DNA of 64,000 bases from Nocardioides alkalitolerans (GTDB lineage Bacteria > Actinomycetota > Actinomycetes > Propionibacteriales > Nocardioidaceae). The stretch's first letter is position 1; each line of letters begins with the position of its first letter. The notes under the pieces are model-generated. The model did not search any database. It was not told where the DNA came from and was given only the letters and a program-made list of their open reading frames with translations. A program made the translations under genes and the position numbers. The stretch covers positions 930,001 to 994,000 of the forward strand of contig CP116227.1 of NCBI GenBank assembly GCA_038184435.1, in the 5' to 3' direction. Shown here piece after piece: positions 49,313 to 57,541 of the stretch.

Positions 49313-49331
49313 TCGTTTCTCCAAGCTCGAC
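49297..49331. repeat. Inverted repeat closing the 31-base array
   Basis: GTCGAGTTTGG (49297-49307, in the last degenerate copy) and CCAAGCTCGAC (49321-49331) pair at 10 of 11 positions across 13 bases. The array thus ends in a hairpin with an inverted copy of the repeat core. Confidence 0.65.
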
Positions 49332-49391
49332 GCGAGGTTCGGGTCATCCACAGATCACCATCGGGAGGTGGTGATCGCACGTCTGTTCGAC

Positions 49392-49397
49392 TAGAGT
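49392..49397 (+). promoter_or_regulatory. -10 element of the DUF222-HNH gene
   Basis: TAGAGT ends seven bases before the ATG at 49405. It overlaps the alternative GTG at 49396, so the ATG is preferred. Confidence 0.5.
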
Positions 49398-49404
49398 GGG
49401 CGGC

Positions 49405-50889
49405 ATGGATCGGGGGACCCACACCACAGCGACCGCGTTGATCGACGCGGTCCGCGAGCGAACGCGAGCGGCTCGTGCGGCGGAGGCGGCTGCGTTCGTC
49501 GCGGTGGGTGACTGGGCTGCGGCGCACACCTCGGATGCGGTGGTCGGGGATCCGATCACGGTGCTGGGTGGGTGGCACGAGGCCGAGTACGCCGAGGCGT
49601 TGGCCGGAGATCAGTTCCTCGAGCTGGGTGGGCCGGGTGCGCCGGTGGTGGCGGAGTTCTGCATCGGGGAGGTCGCCGCCGCCCGTGGTTGCTCGTTCGA
49701 CGCTGCGCGCCGGCTCGTCGGCGACGCGGTCGAGCTGCGCTACCGCCTCCCGCGCGTCCACGCCCGCATCACTGCGGGCGAGGTCGACGTGTGGCGGGGC
49801 CGGCGCATCGCGCAGGCCACCCGCACGCTCACGTTCGAGGCAGCCGGGTTCGTCGACCGGCACGTCGCGTACGTCGCGGGCAAGGCCACCGGTCCCGAGG
49901 TGGACCGGCTGGTGGCCGAGGCCGCGGCTCGGTTCGACCCCGAGACCACCGAAGCCGAACGCCATGCGGCTGACGGCGACCGGTATCTCGCGATCGAGAT
50001 GGGCGACGTCGCCCACGCCGACCCGCTCACCGGGACCCTGCGCGGCACTGTCAACGTCCATGGCTCCCTCGACCTGGCCGACGCGCTCGACCTCGAACGG
50101 ACCGTCGCCCACGTCGCCCGTCAGCTGGGCGACCTGGGCTGCGACTCAGACCTCGACGTCCGCCGCTCCATGGCCCTGGGCGAGATCGCGCGGCGCTGCG
50201 ACGGCGTGACCACGCTGGAGTACGACGCTGGTGACGGGCCAGCCGGCACCGAGCCACGACCGGTGCAGCGGGCCCGGCGCGAGGTCGTGCTGTTCGTCCA
50301 CCTCGACCAGGCCGCGATCACCGGCGGCCTGGACGGGTTCGGGCCGGGCATCGACGCCTGCACCGGCAGGACGGGCATTGACCTCGCGCGGCTCGACACC
50401 CCGGGCGCGCCTCGTGGCGCAGTGACGGTCGAGCAGGTCCAGGCCTGGTGCGCGAGCCCGGACACGACCGTGACCGTCAAGCCGATCATCAACCTCAACA
50501 CGGACGACGCCGTGAACGGCTACAGCCCGCCCGACCGCATCGCCGAGCACGTCCGCATCCGATGGCCACGCTGCGTCTTCCCCTACTGCACCCGCAGCTC
50601 GCGCACCGCCGACCTCGACCACTGCAAGCCCTACGAACAAAACGGCCCACCCGGCCAGACATCGACCCGGAACCTGTTCCCGCTGTGCCGACGCCACCAC
50701 CGCATGAAGACCCACCGCGAGATGACGACCGGCAACAGATGGACCTACCGCCCAACCAACCCCGACGACGGAGAGCCACCGAGCGCCGTCATCTGGACCA
50801 GCCCGATGGGACTGCGCTACCTCGTCGACCGCGACGGCACCCGCCCCTGGCCACCATCAGAGCCCGGGCACGAACCACACGGCACCTGA
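49405..50889 (+). CDS. DUF222 / HNH endonuclease domain protein (13E12-type)
   Basis: A 494-residue protein of the 13E12 family. Residues 30-330 are the helical DUF222 domain (EVAAARGCSFDAARRL, LPRVHARITAGEVDVWRGRRIA). The C-terminal HNH nuclease is intact: CVFPYC, DLDHCKPYE, then the Asn in TSTRNLFPLC and CRRHHRMKTH. Codon use has somewhat more A and T than the neighbours towards the 3' end, hinting at transfer or relaxed selection. Such genes are repeated in many actinobacterial genomes and may be selfish or defence elements; no function is proven. It is flanked by the 31-base array upstream and a 14-base array downstream. Confidence 0.88.
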   Translation: MDRGTHTTATALIDAVRERTRAARAAEAAAFVAVGDWAAAHTSDAVVGDPITVLGGWHEAEYAEALAGDQFLELGGPGAPVVAEFCIGEVAAARGCSFDAARRLVGDAVELRYRLPRVHARITAGEVDVWRGRRIAQATRTLTFEAAGFVDRHVAYVAGKATGPEVDRLVAEAAARFDPETTEAERHAADGDRYLAIEMGDVAHADPLTGTLRGTVNVHGSLDLADALDLERTVAHVARQLGDLGCDSDLDVRRSMALGEIARRCDGVTTLEYDAGDGPAGTEPRPVQRARREVVLFVHLDQAAITGGLDGFGPGIDACTGRTGIDLARLDTPGAPRGAVTVEQVQAWCASPDTTVTVKPIINLNTDDAVNGYSPPDRIAEHVRIRWPRCVFPYCTRSSRTADLDHCKPYEQNGPPGQTSTRNLFPLCRRHHRMKTHREMTTGNRWTYRPTNPDDGEPPSAVIWTSPMGLRYLVDRDGTRPWPPSEPGHEPHGT

Positions 50890-51279
50890 CCAACACGCAC
50901 ACCGCCGCCCGTCCACGCCCCGTGGCCGGGCGGCGCAGCATGCACGCGCGGGCATCGGTCTCGCGCAGGACGGGTGCAGCTTCGCTGAGTCCGGCATCGC
51001 GTCCGCGCCGCGCTCCGGTGCAGTGGAGCGGGTCATCCCACCGGCGGGCCTCCCGCGGCACATCTCCCGCGGCACATCTCCCGCCGCCCGGCTCCCGCCG
51101 CCCGGCTCCCGCCGCCCGGCTCCCGCCGCCCGGCTCCCGCCGCCCGGCTCCCGCCGCCCGGCTCCCGCCGCCCGGCTCCCGCCGCCCGGCTCGCGCCGCC
51201 CGGCTCGCGCCGCCCGGGCTTCTGCCCCGCGCTGCTCACGCCGCCCGGCTTTCACCGCGCCCGCCGCGCCCCTCCGCCG
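50890..51279. other. 390-base intergenic region holding a tandem array
   Basis: Between the HNH gene and the convergent yidC end. I see no gene: open frames across it arise from the repeat. Apart from the 14-base array (51051-51218) nothing stands out. Confidence 0.7.
51051..51218. repeat. 14-base tandem repeat array, about 12 copies
   Basis: The unit tcccgccgcccggc recurs every 14 bases from 51079 to 51190. Two diverged units (tcccgcggcacatc) at 51051 and 51065 precede it and two tcgcgccgcccggc units follow at 51191 and 51205. The period is not a multiple of three, so it is not protein-driven. Confidence 0.95.
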
Positions 51280-52140
51280 TCAGGCCACGCCCGGCACGGA
51301 CGCGTCGCGCGCCCCGTGCCGTAGCGCCGCCGGCGACCCCGGCGTCGGGAACCAGCGCCACACGACGGCCGACTGGGCGCACGTCCAGGCGGCGTTGACG
51401 ACCCAGTAGACGAGGAGGGCGACGGGTACGACGGCGGCCGCGACGAGCATGCCGCCGGCGGACAGCAGCGGCATCATCCGCTGGGCGCTGACGACCGCCT
51501 CGGGCGCGTCGGTCAACACCATGTTCGGCAGCACGAGGAAGTGCTGCGTGACGAACGAGAGAAGGGCGGCCGCGCCGGCGAGCAGGGCGACGACGGCGAG
51601 GTGGCCGGCGCCGGCGCCGAGGTAGCCGTGGTCGGCGAGCGGTACGCCGGCGAGCGTTGCGGCACCGAGCGAGGCGACGAGGCCGGCGTCGAGCGCGCCG
51701 ATCGCCCGGCCGCGGGCGGCGCCGCCGATGAGGTGGTAGAGGCCGATCCAGATCGGCATCTGCAGCAGCATCGGCAGGCAACCGAGCCGCGAGACGCCGT
51801 GCTCGGTGGAGATGCGACGACGTTCCTCCATCAGCTCGCGCATCGCCGCGGGGTCGGGGCGCGCTCCGGCCCCGCCCGTCGATCGCGCCTTCTCCTGGGC
51901 CTCCCGGAACTTCTTCTGCACCTCGGCGAGGTGGGGCCGGGCGCGGGCGCCGGCGTGGGCCTGCCTGACGCCGCGCACCACGAGGGGCAGCAGCAGGAGC
52001 CGCACGGTGACGACGACGGAGACGAGGGCGACCAGCCAGGCGCCGATCCCGTCGGGTGCGGCGCCGACGTCGGTGGCGGCGGAGTGGGCGGTGGCGACGA
52101 CGGCCGCGAGGGCATGGGTGATGGGGTCGAGCACGGACAC
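51280..52140 (-). CDS. YidC/Oxa1 family membrane protein insertase homologue
   Basis: A 286-residue protein with the YidC core: an N-terminal hydrophobic segment near 35-52, a charged cytoplasmic hairpin (60-115), LGCLPMLLQMPIWIGLYHLI near 122-141 and later segments near 180-200 and 230-255, including VYWVVNAAW. The conserved positive residue sits near residue 47 (VRLLLLPLVV). It is shorter and more diverged than the housekeeping YidC beside rnpA/oxaA, so it may be a second paralogue. The GTG has AGGAG upstream. A DUF6412 gene precedes it on the strand. Confidence 0.87.
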   Translation of the reverse strand: MSVLDPITHALAAVVATAHSAATDVGAAPDGIGAWLVALVSVVVTVRLLLLPLVVRGVRQAHAGARARPHLAEVQKKFREAQEKARSTGGAGARPDPAAMRELMEERRRISTEHGVSRLGCLPMLLQMPIWIGLYHLIGGAARGRAIGALDAGLVASLGAATLAGVPLADHGYLGAGAGHLAVVALLAGAAALLSFVTQHFLVLPNMVLTDAPEAVVSAQRMMPLLSAGGMLVAAAVVPVALLVYWVVNAAWTCAQSAVVWRWFPTPGSPAALRHGARDASVPGVA

Positions 52141-52194
52141 GGAGAGCTCCTGGGGGCGTGACGGACGGGCGGTCGGAGCGCGCGGGTGCGCGCG

Positions 52195-52515
52195 TCAGAC
52201 CGCTTCCGGTGCACGCGGTTGGAGCGGGTGGTGCGGGGTGTCGGTGGCGTCACCGCGGAGCGACGGGGCGGGGGGTCCGGCCGCCGTGGGGCCGACCACG
52301 GAAGCGCGCGCCCGCGGCACGGCCGCGGCGCGGGCGTGCGCGAGCAGGGAGAGGGTCGCGGTGAGCAGGGCCGCCGCGAGCGGGGCGACGAGCGCTGACC
52401 CGGAGTCGCCGGAACCCGACCCGGCCACCAGGCCGGCGAGCAGCACGACCGGCAGCAGGAGCGCGAGCAGCGCGGGCAGGACGGTGTCCTGCCGGGGGCT
52501 GCGCGCGGTGGTCAC
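52195..52515 (-). CDS. DUF6412-like small membrane protein
   Basis: A 106-residue protein with two hydrophobic segments near 12-33 and 40-62 and a Pro/Arg-rich tail, matching small actinobacterial proteins found beside this YidC type. The GTG at 52515 was chosen because a minus-strand TAGGAT (52523-52528) lies seven bases upstream and overlaps the alternative ATG at 52524. It ends 54 bases before yidC and should be co-transcribed. Confidence 0.7.
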   Translation of the reverse strand: MTTARSPRQDTVLPALLALLLPVVLLAGLVAGSGSGDSGSALVAPLAAALLTATLSLLAHARAAAVPRARASVVGPTAAGPPAPSLRGDATDTPHHPLQPRAPEAV

Positions 52516-52522
52516 GCGCCCC

Positions 52523-52528
52523 ATCCTA
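52523..52528 (-). promoter_or_regulatory. -10 element of the DUF6412-yidC operon
   Basis: Minus-strand TAGGAT, seven bases before the GTG at 52515; it overlaps the competing ATG and so decides the start. Confidence 0.45.
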
Positions 52529-52545
52529 GGCCCCGGCGACCTGGG

Positions 52546-54174
52546 TCAGGCCAGCCCGAGCTCCGCCGCCGACCGCTCCCGCATCTCGACCTTGCGCACC
52601 TTGCCGGTCACCGTCATGGGGAACTCGTCGACGACGAGCACGTAGCGCGGCACCTTGAAGTGCGCGAGCCGGCCCTCGCAGAAGGCCCGCACCGCAGCCG
52701 CGTCGAGGGGCGGTCGCCCGGGACGCACCCGGATCCAGGCGCACAGCTCCTCGCCGTACGTCGCGTCGGGGACGCCCACCACCTGCACGTCCTCGATGTC
52801 GGGGTGCGTGTAGAGGAAGTCCTCGACCTCGCGCGGATAGATGTTCTCGCCGCCCCGGATGACCATGTCCTTGATCCGACCGACGACGACGCAGTAGCCG
52901 TCCTCCCGCATGACGGCGAGGTCGCCCGTGTGCATCCAGCCGTCGGCGTCGATCGCCTCGGCGGTCTTCTCCGGGTCGTCGTGGTAGCCGAGCATCACGG
53001 AGTAGCCGCGGGTGCAGAACTCACCGGCCTCGCCGCGGGGAAGCGTCGCGCCGGTGACGGGGTCCACGATCTTGACCTCCACGTGGGGGTGGACGCGACC
53101 GATCGTGGCGGTCCGTCGCTCGAGGTCGTCCTCGACCCGCGTCTGGCAGGAGACGGGCGACGTCTCGGTCATCCCGTATGCGATCGCCACCTCCGCCATG
53201 TGCATCTCCTCGACGCAGCGCTTCATCACCTCGATCGGGCACACCGAACCGGCCATGACGCCGGTGCGCAGGCTGCTGAGGTCGTGCGACGAGAAGTCGG
53301 GGTGGTTCTGCATCGCGATGAACATGGTGGGCACGCCGTACAGGGCCGTGCAGCGCTCGCTCGCGACCGCCTCCAGCGTCGTCACGGGGTCGAAGGCCGG
53401 GCCCGGGATCACCATCGCGGCGCCGTGGGTGACGCAGCCGAGGTTGGCCATCACCATGCCGAAGCAGTGGTAGAAGGGCACCGGGATGCAGAGCCGGTCC
53501 TGCTCGGTGAGGTTGATCAGCTCGGTCGTGAAGAAGCCGTTGTTGAGGATGTTGCGGTGGCTGAGCGTGGCTCCCTTGGGGCGTCCCGTGGTCCCGGAGG
53601 TGTACTGGATGTTGATCGGGTCCTCGGGCCGCAGCGTCGCGGCCCGCTCGGCGACGGCCCCGGCGAGCTCGTCCGCACGGGCGTCTCCCTCGCCGCGGAG
53701 CTCCTCGAGGTCGCCCGTGTCGAGGAAGACCGTGCGCTCGAGCCCCGGGCACTCACCCGCTGTCGACGCCACGATCGCGGCGTAGTCGCTCGTCTTGAAG
53801 CGCGAGGCCGCGAACAGCAGCCGCAGCCCGGACTGGTTGACGGCGTAGGCGAACTCGTGGCTCCGGTACGCCGGGTTGATCGTCACGAGCACGGCCCCGA
53901 CCCGCGCGGTGGCGAGCTGCACAATGGTCCACTCCGCGCAGTTCGGCGACCAGATGCCGACCCGGTCGCCGGCGGCGATCCCGATCGCGAGCAGCGCCCG
54001 CGCGGTGCGGTCGACCTCCGCGTCCAGCTCGCGCCAGGTCCACCGCCGTCCGCTGGCGACCTCGACGAGGGCCTCGCGGTCGCCGTGGGCGGCGACGGTG
54101 CGCGCCAGTGCCGCGCCAATGGTCTCCTCCAGCAGGGCTGGGGTGGTCTCGCCGCGGGCGTAGGACTCGCTCAC
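52546..54174 (-). CDS. AMP-binding fatty acyl-CoA synthetase
   Basis: A 542-residue ANL-family ligase. Motifs are YTSGTTGRPKG near 190-200 (ATP loop), YGMTETSP near 330, the GYSVMLGYHDDPEKTAE block, TGDLAVMREDGY with the A7 Asp, and GRIKDMVIRGGENIYPREVE (A8). The last block ends in the catalytic lysine region VTGKVRK. It resembles medium- or long-chain acyl-CoA synthetases (FadD type). The GTG at 54174 has GAGGAG ten bases upstream; a GTG at 54222 is possible. The divergent EBP-like regulator is its probable controller. Confidence 0.92.
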   Translation of the reverse strand: MSESYARGETTPALLEETIGAALARTVAAHGDREALVEVASGRRWTWRELDAEVDRTARALLAIGIAAGDRVGIWSPNCAEWTIVQLATARVGAVLVTINPAYRSHEFAYAVNQSGLRLLFAASRFKTSDYAAIVASTAGECPGLERTVFLDTGDLEELRGEGDARADELAGAVAERAATLRPEDPINIQYTSGTTGRPKGATLSHRNILNNGFFTTELINLTEQDRLCIPVPFYHCFGMVMANLGCVTHGAAMVIPGPAFDPVTTLEAVASERCTALYGVPTMFIAMQNHPDFSSHDLSSLRTGVMAGSVCPIEVMKRCVEEMHMAEVAIAYGMTETSPVSCQTRVEDDLERRTATIGRVHPHVEVKIVDPVTGATLPRGEAGEFCTRGYSVMLGYHDDPEKTAEAIDADGWMHTGDLAVMREDGYCVVVGRIKDMVIRGGENIYPREVEDFLYTHPDIEDVQVVGVPDATYGEELCAWIRVRPGRPPLDAAAVRAFCEGRLAHFKVPRYVLVVDEFPMTVTGKVRKVEMRERSAAELGLA

Positions 54175-54247
54175 GTGTGGTGGCTCCTCGAGGTCGTGTC
54201 GGGCGGACGTGTTCCAGGTCACCTTCGATCATGCCGCGGCGTCAAGG

Positions 54248-54266
54248 CTGTGCAGAAACTGGACAG
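54248..54266. promoter_or_regulatory. Candidate operator between the acyl-CoA synthetase and its regulator
   Basis: CTGT (54248-54251) and ACAG (54263-54266) form an interrupted dyad (TGT-N11-ACA form) in the 154-base divergent gap. Fis-type activators of the AcoR group often bind sites of this shape. No -24/-12 sigma-54 promoter is seen. Confidence 0.35.
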
Positions 54267-54328
54267 GGAGACGCCCGGTCCCGCCGCGTACGCTGTGGCC
54301 CTCCTCACAGGGGAACGGAGGGACCTCG

Positions 54329-56011
54329 ATGCGACCGAGCGGACTCGCCGCGCGGCAGGACGACCCGTCCATGCGGCGGACGATCGCGGACTCGTGGCGG
54401 CGGGCCGAGCTCGCCGGCCTCACGCCGGCGACCGCGTTCGACGGGCTCCGCTACGGAGCGGTCGACACCGCCAGCGCCCTGGTGGTGGCGGCGGCGCCGG
54501 TGCTCGACAACCTCAACGAGCGGTTGACGGGCACGGGGTTCACGACGCTCCTCGTCGACCGCGACGGCCGCGTCGCGCGGCGGTGGAGCAGCGACGACCG
54601 CGCGATCGCCGCCTTCGACGGGCTCGGTGTCGACGCCGGCGCGAGCCTGCTCGAGGAGCGTATCGGCACCAACGCGCCGGGGACCGTGCTCGAGACGCGG
54701 GGGAGCGTGATGGTCAACGCGGACGAGCACTTCGCGGAGCCGCTGCGGGCGGTCAGCTGCTACGGCCACCCGATCGTGCACCCCGTGACCCGCCGCATCG
54801 AGGGCGTCCTCGACGTCTCCGCACTGATGACGACGGTCAACCCGCTCGTGCCCCCGCTGGTCGCCGGCGTCGTGGCCGAGATCGAGCAGCGGCTGCTCGA
54901 CGGCAGCCGGGTCTCCGAGCGCCGACTCCTCGGGGCGTTCCAGGCCGCGGCCCACCGGCGTCGCCCGGTCGTGGCTCTGCACGGCGACACCCTGATCTGC
55001 AACCAGGCCGCGACCGACCTGCTGAGCGCCACCGACATCGCCCTGCTCCGCATCCTGGCGGCGGACCTGCCGTCCACCGGCGGTCCGCGCCTCCCACTGA
55101 CGCTGGAGTCGGGGGAGCGCGTCGAGGTGCGGGGGCTCCCCGTGGAGTCGGTGCGCGACGGTGTCGTGCTCCAGATCGAGCGGGTACGCGGCGGGTGCCG
55201 CCCCGACGGGAGCAGCGGGTCCGTCGCAAGCGGCGCCCGGCTCGACGTGTCACCGAGCGTGGCGCCGGTCCTGGTCTCCGGTCCCCCCGGTAGCGGTCGC
55301 ACGACGCAGGCCCGCTCGGCGGCACGATCGACACCGATCACGGTGCTCACGGCCACGTCCGCCCTGCTCGACGGACCCGCGGAGTGGGCACGCCGGCTCG
55401 ACGCGCTCGTGCGTGCCCGGCAGGGGGTCGTGTGCGTCGAGGGCGTGGACCTCCTCCCGGCTGACCTGCTCGCGCTCGTCGCAGCGCACGCCACCGCCGG
55501 CCACCCCCCGCAGCTCGTGCTCACCAGTGGTCCGGCTGAGACCCTCCAGGGCCCGGTGGCCGCGCTCGCCGCGACCTGCATCGACCGCCGCGAGCTCGCC
55601 CCCTTGGCAGCCCGCACGGCCGAGCTGCCGGAGCTCGCCGCAGCGATGATCGACGACCTGGGAGCGGGCGCCGGCGGTGATCCGGGGGAGTCCGTGCACC
55701 TGGGGCCTGGCGTGCTGCGGGTGCTGTCGGCCCACGACTGGCCCGGCAACCTGCGGGAGCTGCGGGCGGTGCTCGAGCACGCGGTGCGTCGGCGTCGCCG
55801 CGGGGCGATCACCGTGGACGACCTGCCGGAGAGCCATCGGGTGCCCGGAGCGAGTCGTGCGCTGTCGCCCATGGAGCGGGCCGAGCGTGACGCGGTCGTC
55901 GTGGCGCTGCGCGAGGCCGGCGGCAACAAGGTGCAGGCGGCGCGTGCGCTGGGGATCTCGCGCACGACCCTCTACGCCAAGATGCGCACCCTGCGCGTCA
56001 CCGTGGACTGA
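54329..56011 (+). CDS. AcoR-like enhancer-binding regulator with degenerate AAA+ domain
   Basis: A 560-residue regulator. A GAF-like sensor spans about 70-190 (FTTLLVDRDGRVARRW, ERIGTNAPGTVL, SCYGHPIVHPVTRRIEGVLDVS), as in activators of acetoin or acyl catabolism. The AAA+ part (310-490) retains Walker A (SGPPGSGRTT) but has lost the GAFTGA loop that contacts sigma-54. The WPGNLREL block and a Fis-type helix-turn-helix (NKVQAARALGISRTTLYAKM) end the protein. Since actinobacteria lack sigma-54, it probably acts by simple binding near the divergent acyl-CoA synthetase promoter. The ATG follows GGAGGGA. Confidence 0.85.
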   Translation: MRPSGLAARQDDPSMRRTIADSWRRAELAGLTPATAFDGLRYGAVDTASALVVAAAPVLDNLNERLTGTGFTTLLVDRDGRVARRWSSDDRAIAAFDGLGVDAGASLLEERIGTNAPGTVLETRGSVMVNADEHFAEPLRAVSCYGHPIVHPVTRRIEGVLDVSALMTTVNPLVPPLVAGVVAEIEQRLLDGSRVSERRLLGAFQAAAHRRRPVVALHGDTLICNQAATDLLSATDIALLRILAADLPSTGGPRLPLTLESGERVEVRGLPVESVRDGVVLQIERVRGGCRPDGSSGSVASGARLDVSPSVAPVLVSGPPGSGRTTQARSAARSTPITVLTATSALLDGPAEWARRLDALVRARQGVVCVEGVDLLPADLLALVAAHATAGHPPQLVLTSGPAETLQGPVAALAATCIDRRELAPLAARTAELPELAAAMIDDLGAGAGGDPGESVHLGPGVLRVLSAHDWPGNLRELRAVLEHAVRRRRRGAITVDDLPESHRVPGASRALSPMERAERDAVVVALREAGGNKVQAARALGISRTTLYAKMRTLRVTVD

Positions 56012-56026
56012 TCACCCGGCGCTGGC

Positions 56027-56488
56027 TCAGGCGGCGTCCGCCTCCGCCTCGCGCTTCAACGAGGCGAGGCCCCGGTCGACGTCCTTGCCGAGGGCCTTGT
56101 CGAAGAACAGGGCGCCGGCTGCGGCCATGAGCCGGTTGCGCTCGCCGCTCATCGTCCACGTCACCGTCGTGCCGTCGGCCTCCGGGACGAACCCCAGCGT
56201 GACGGTGTTCTCGGCCTTGATGGGCGCCACGAACGCGAGCGCCAGCGTGACCTCCTCCGGCGTCGACGTCGTGACCTCCATCGACCCGGTCCCGGCCTTC
56301 TTGTTGCCCCGCCACGCGTAGCGCGAGCCGACGCCGCGCTCCGGGCCGGTGTAGGTGCGCTCGAGCTGCGGGTCGACGCCCTCCCAGGGGGACCAGCGCT
56401 GCCAGGCGCGCAGGTCATCGACGAGGGCGCCGACCACCTCGGGCGGTGCGGCGACGTGGATGCTGCGGCTGTTGCTGAACGCGACCAT
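56027..56488 (-). CDS. SRPBCC family protein (polyketide cyclase-like)
   Basis: A 153-residue START/SRPBCC fold: SRSIHVAAPPEVVGALVDDL at the start, WQRWSPWE near 29-36 and FDKALGKDVDRGLASLK near the end. Such proteins bind hydrophobic ligands; the ligand here is unknown. A minus-strand TAGCCT (56495-56500) six bases before the ATG gives a leaderless start. It converges on the EBP gene with 15 bases between. Confidence 0.85.
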   Translation of the reverse strand: MVAFSNSRSIHVAAPPEVVGALVDDLRAWQRWSPWEGVDPQLERTYTGPERGVGSRYAWRGNKKAGTGSMEVTTSTPEEVTLALAFVAPIKAENTVTLGFVPEADGTTVTWTMSGERNRLMAAAGALFFDKALGKDVDRGLASLKREAEADAA

Positions 56489-56494
56489 GGCGGG

Positions 56495-56500
56495 AGGCTA
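56495..56500 (-). promoter_or_regulatory. -10 element of the SRPBCC gene
   Basis: Minus-strand TAGCCT, six bases before the ATG at 56488. Confidence 0.45.
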
Positions 56501-56519
56501 CGGCGCGGGTTCCGCGCCG

Positions 56520-57458
56520 TCAGGAGATCAGCTCGTCCAGCCGCGCGTAGGCCCGGGCATCGCCCTGCAGCACCTGCGAGCGCTCGCCGTCGACGGAGAC
56601 CGGTACGTCGCCGGCGACCGTGATCCGCCGCATCTCGCGGGGGTGCTCGTCGAAGTCGGCGACGGCGTAGTGCTGCGTCGCCCGGTTGTCCCAGACGGCG
56701 ACGTCCCCGGGCTGCCACGACCAGCGCAGCGTGTTCTCGAGCCGCGTGATCCGGTCCTGGAGGAGGTGGAAGAGCTGGTGGGACTCCGCCGAGGTGAGGC
56801 CCTCGAGCTTCTTCACGAAGTTGCCGAGCACCAGCGACCGCTCACCGGTCTCTGGGTGCACCCGCACGACGGGGTGCCGGGTCTCGAAGATCGTCGAGGT
56901 GAAGTCGTCGCGGCTGTAGTTGGCGTCGGGCTGGTCGTGCTCCTCGTCCAGCTGCGCGTAGTCGTAGGAGTTCGTGTGCACCGCCCACAGCCGGTCGGTG
57001 AGCGCCCGGAGCGGGGCGGGCAGGGACGCGTAGGCCGCCGCGGTGTTCGCCCAGACGGTGGTGCCGCCGTACGGCGGGAGGGTCACCGCGCGCAGCACGC
57101 TGATGGCGGGCACGCGGTCGACGAACGTGACGTCGGTGTGCCAGCTGTTGGCGGCCATGCCGCGGTTCGCCGTCACGCGCAGCACGCGGGCGCTGCCCGT
57201 GTTGACCGTCGGGTGGGCCGTGGTCAGGGGGCCGAGGCGCGCGGCGAACGCCGCGTGCGCCGCGTCGTCGAGCCCGCGCTGGTCACGGAAGAAGACGACC
57301 TTGTGGGCGAGGAGCGCCGCGCGGATCGTCGCGACCTGCCGGGCGGACAGGTCGGCGTCGAGCCGGACGCCGTCGATCCGGGCGCCCAGGCGACCACCGA
57401 GCTGGTGGATGGCGACGTCGGCCGGCGCGGATGCGGGGCGGTGGGCGGTCAGGGTCAC
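56520..57458 (-). CDS. TauD/TfdA family Fe(II)/2-oxoglutarate dioxygenase
   Basis: A 312-residue dioxygenase. The iron ligands are the HxD of SWHTDVTF near 106-113 and the histidine of ATQHYAV near 264; the 2-oxoglutarate arginine is in MRRITVAG near 280. DKVVFFRDQ-like text (HKVVFFRDQ) near 52 is typical of taurine dioxygenase and alkylsulfatase AtsK, which release sulfite or sulfate. The GTG has GAGGAGG just upstream. The 5' region has short dyads (TCGAGATTATCGA at 57490-57502) that might be an operator. No sulfur transporter is adjacent. Confidence 0.9.
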   Translation of the reverse strand: MTLTAHRPASAPADVAIHQLGGRLGARIDGVRLDADLSARQVATIRAALLAHKVVFFRDQRGLDDAAHAAFAARLGPLTTAHPTVNTGSARVLRVTANRGMAANSWHTDVTFVDRVPAISVLRAVTLPPYGGTTVWANTAAAYASLPAPLRALTDRLWAVHTNSYDYAQLDEEHDQPDANYSRDDFTSTIFETRHPVVRVHPETGERSLVLGNFVKKLEGLTSAESHQLFHLLQDRITRLENTLRWSWQPGDVAVWDNRATQHYAVADFDEHPREMRRITVAGDVPVSVDGERSQVLQGDARAYARLDELIS

Positions 57459-57541
57459 GGGGCCTCCTCGGTTAGTCCACTAGACAGATCGAGATTATCG
57501 ACCAATGACGCGAGCGCGGAGGCGTCTCAGCCCGCGGGCGG

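Noticed and set aside
47534..49351. Minus-strand open frame across the 31-base array and GDSL gene
   Set aside because: Repeat DNA with no stop in any frame gives periodic Thr/Arg/Pro text; the rest is antisense to the esterase.
50857..51409. Open frames in both strands over the 14-base array
   Set aside because: Periodic Ala/Arg/Pro/Gly text caused by the repeat; no ribosome binding site or family match.
54175..54328. Sigma-54 promoter for the acyl-CoA synthetase
   Set aside because: No TGGCAC-N5-TTGC-like element is seen, and the activator lacks GAFTGA.
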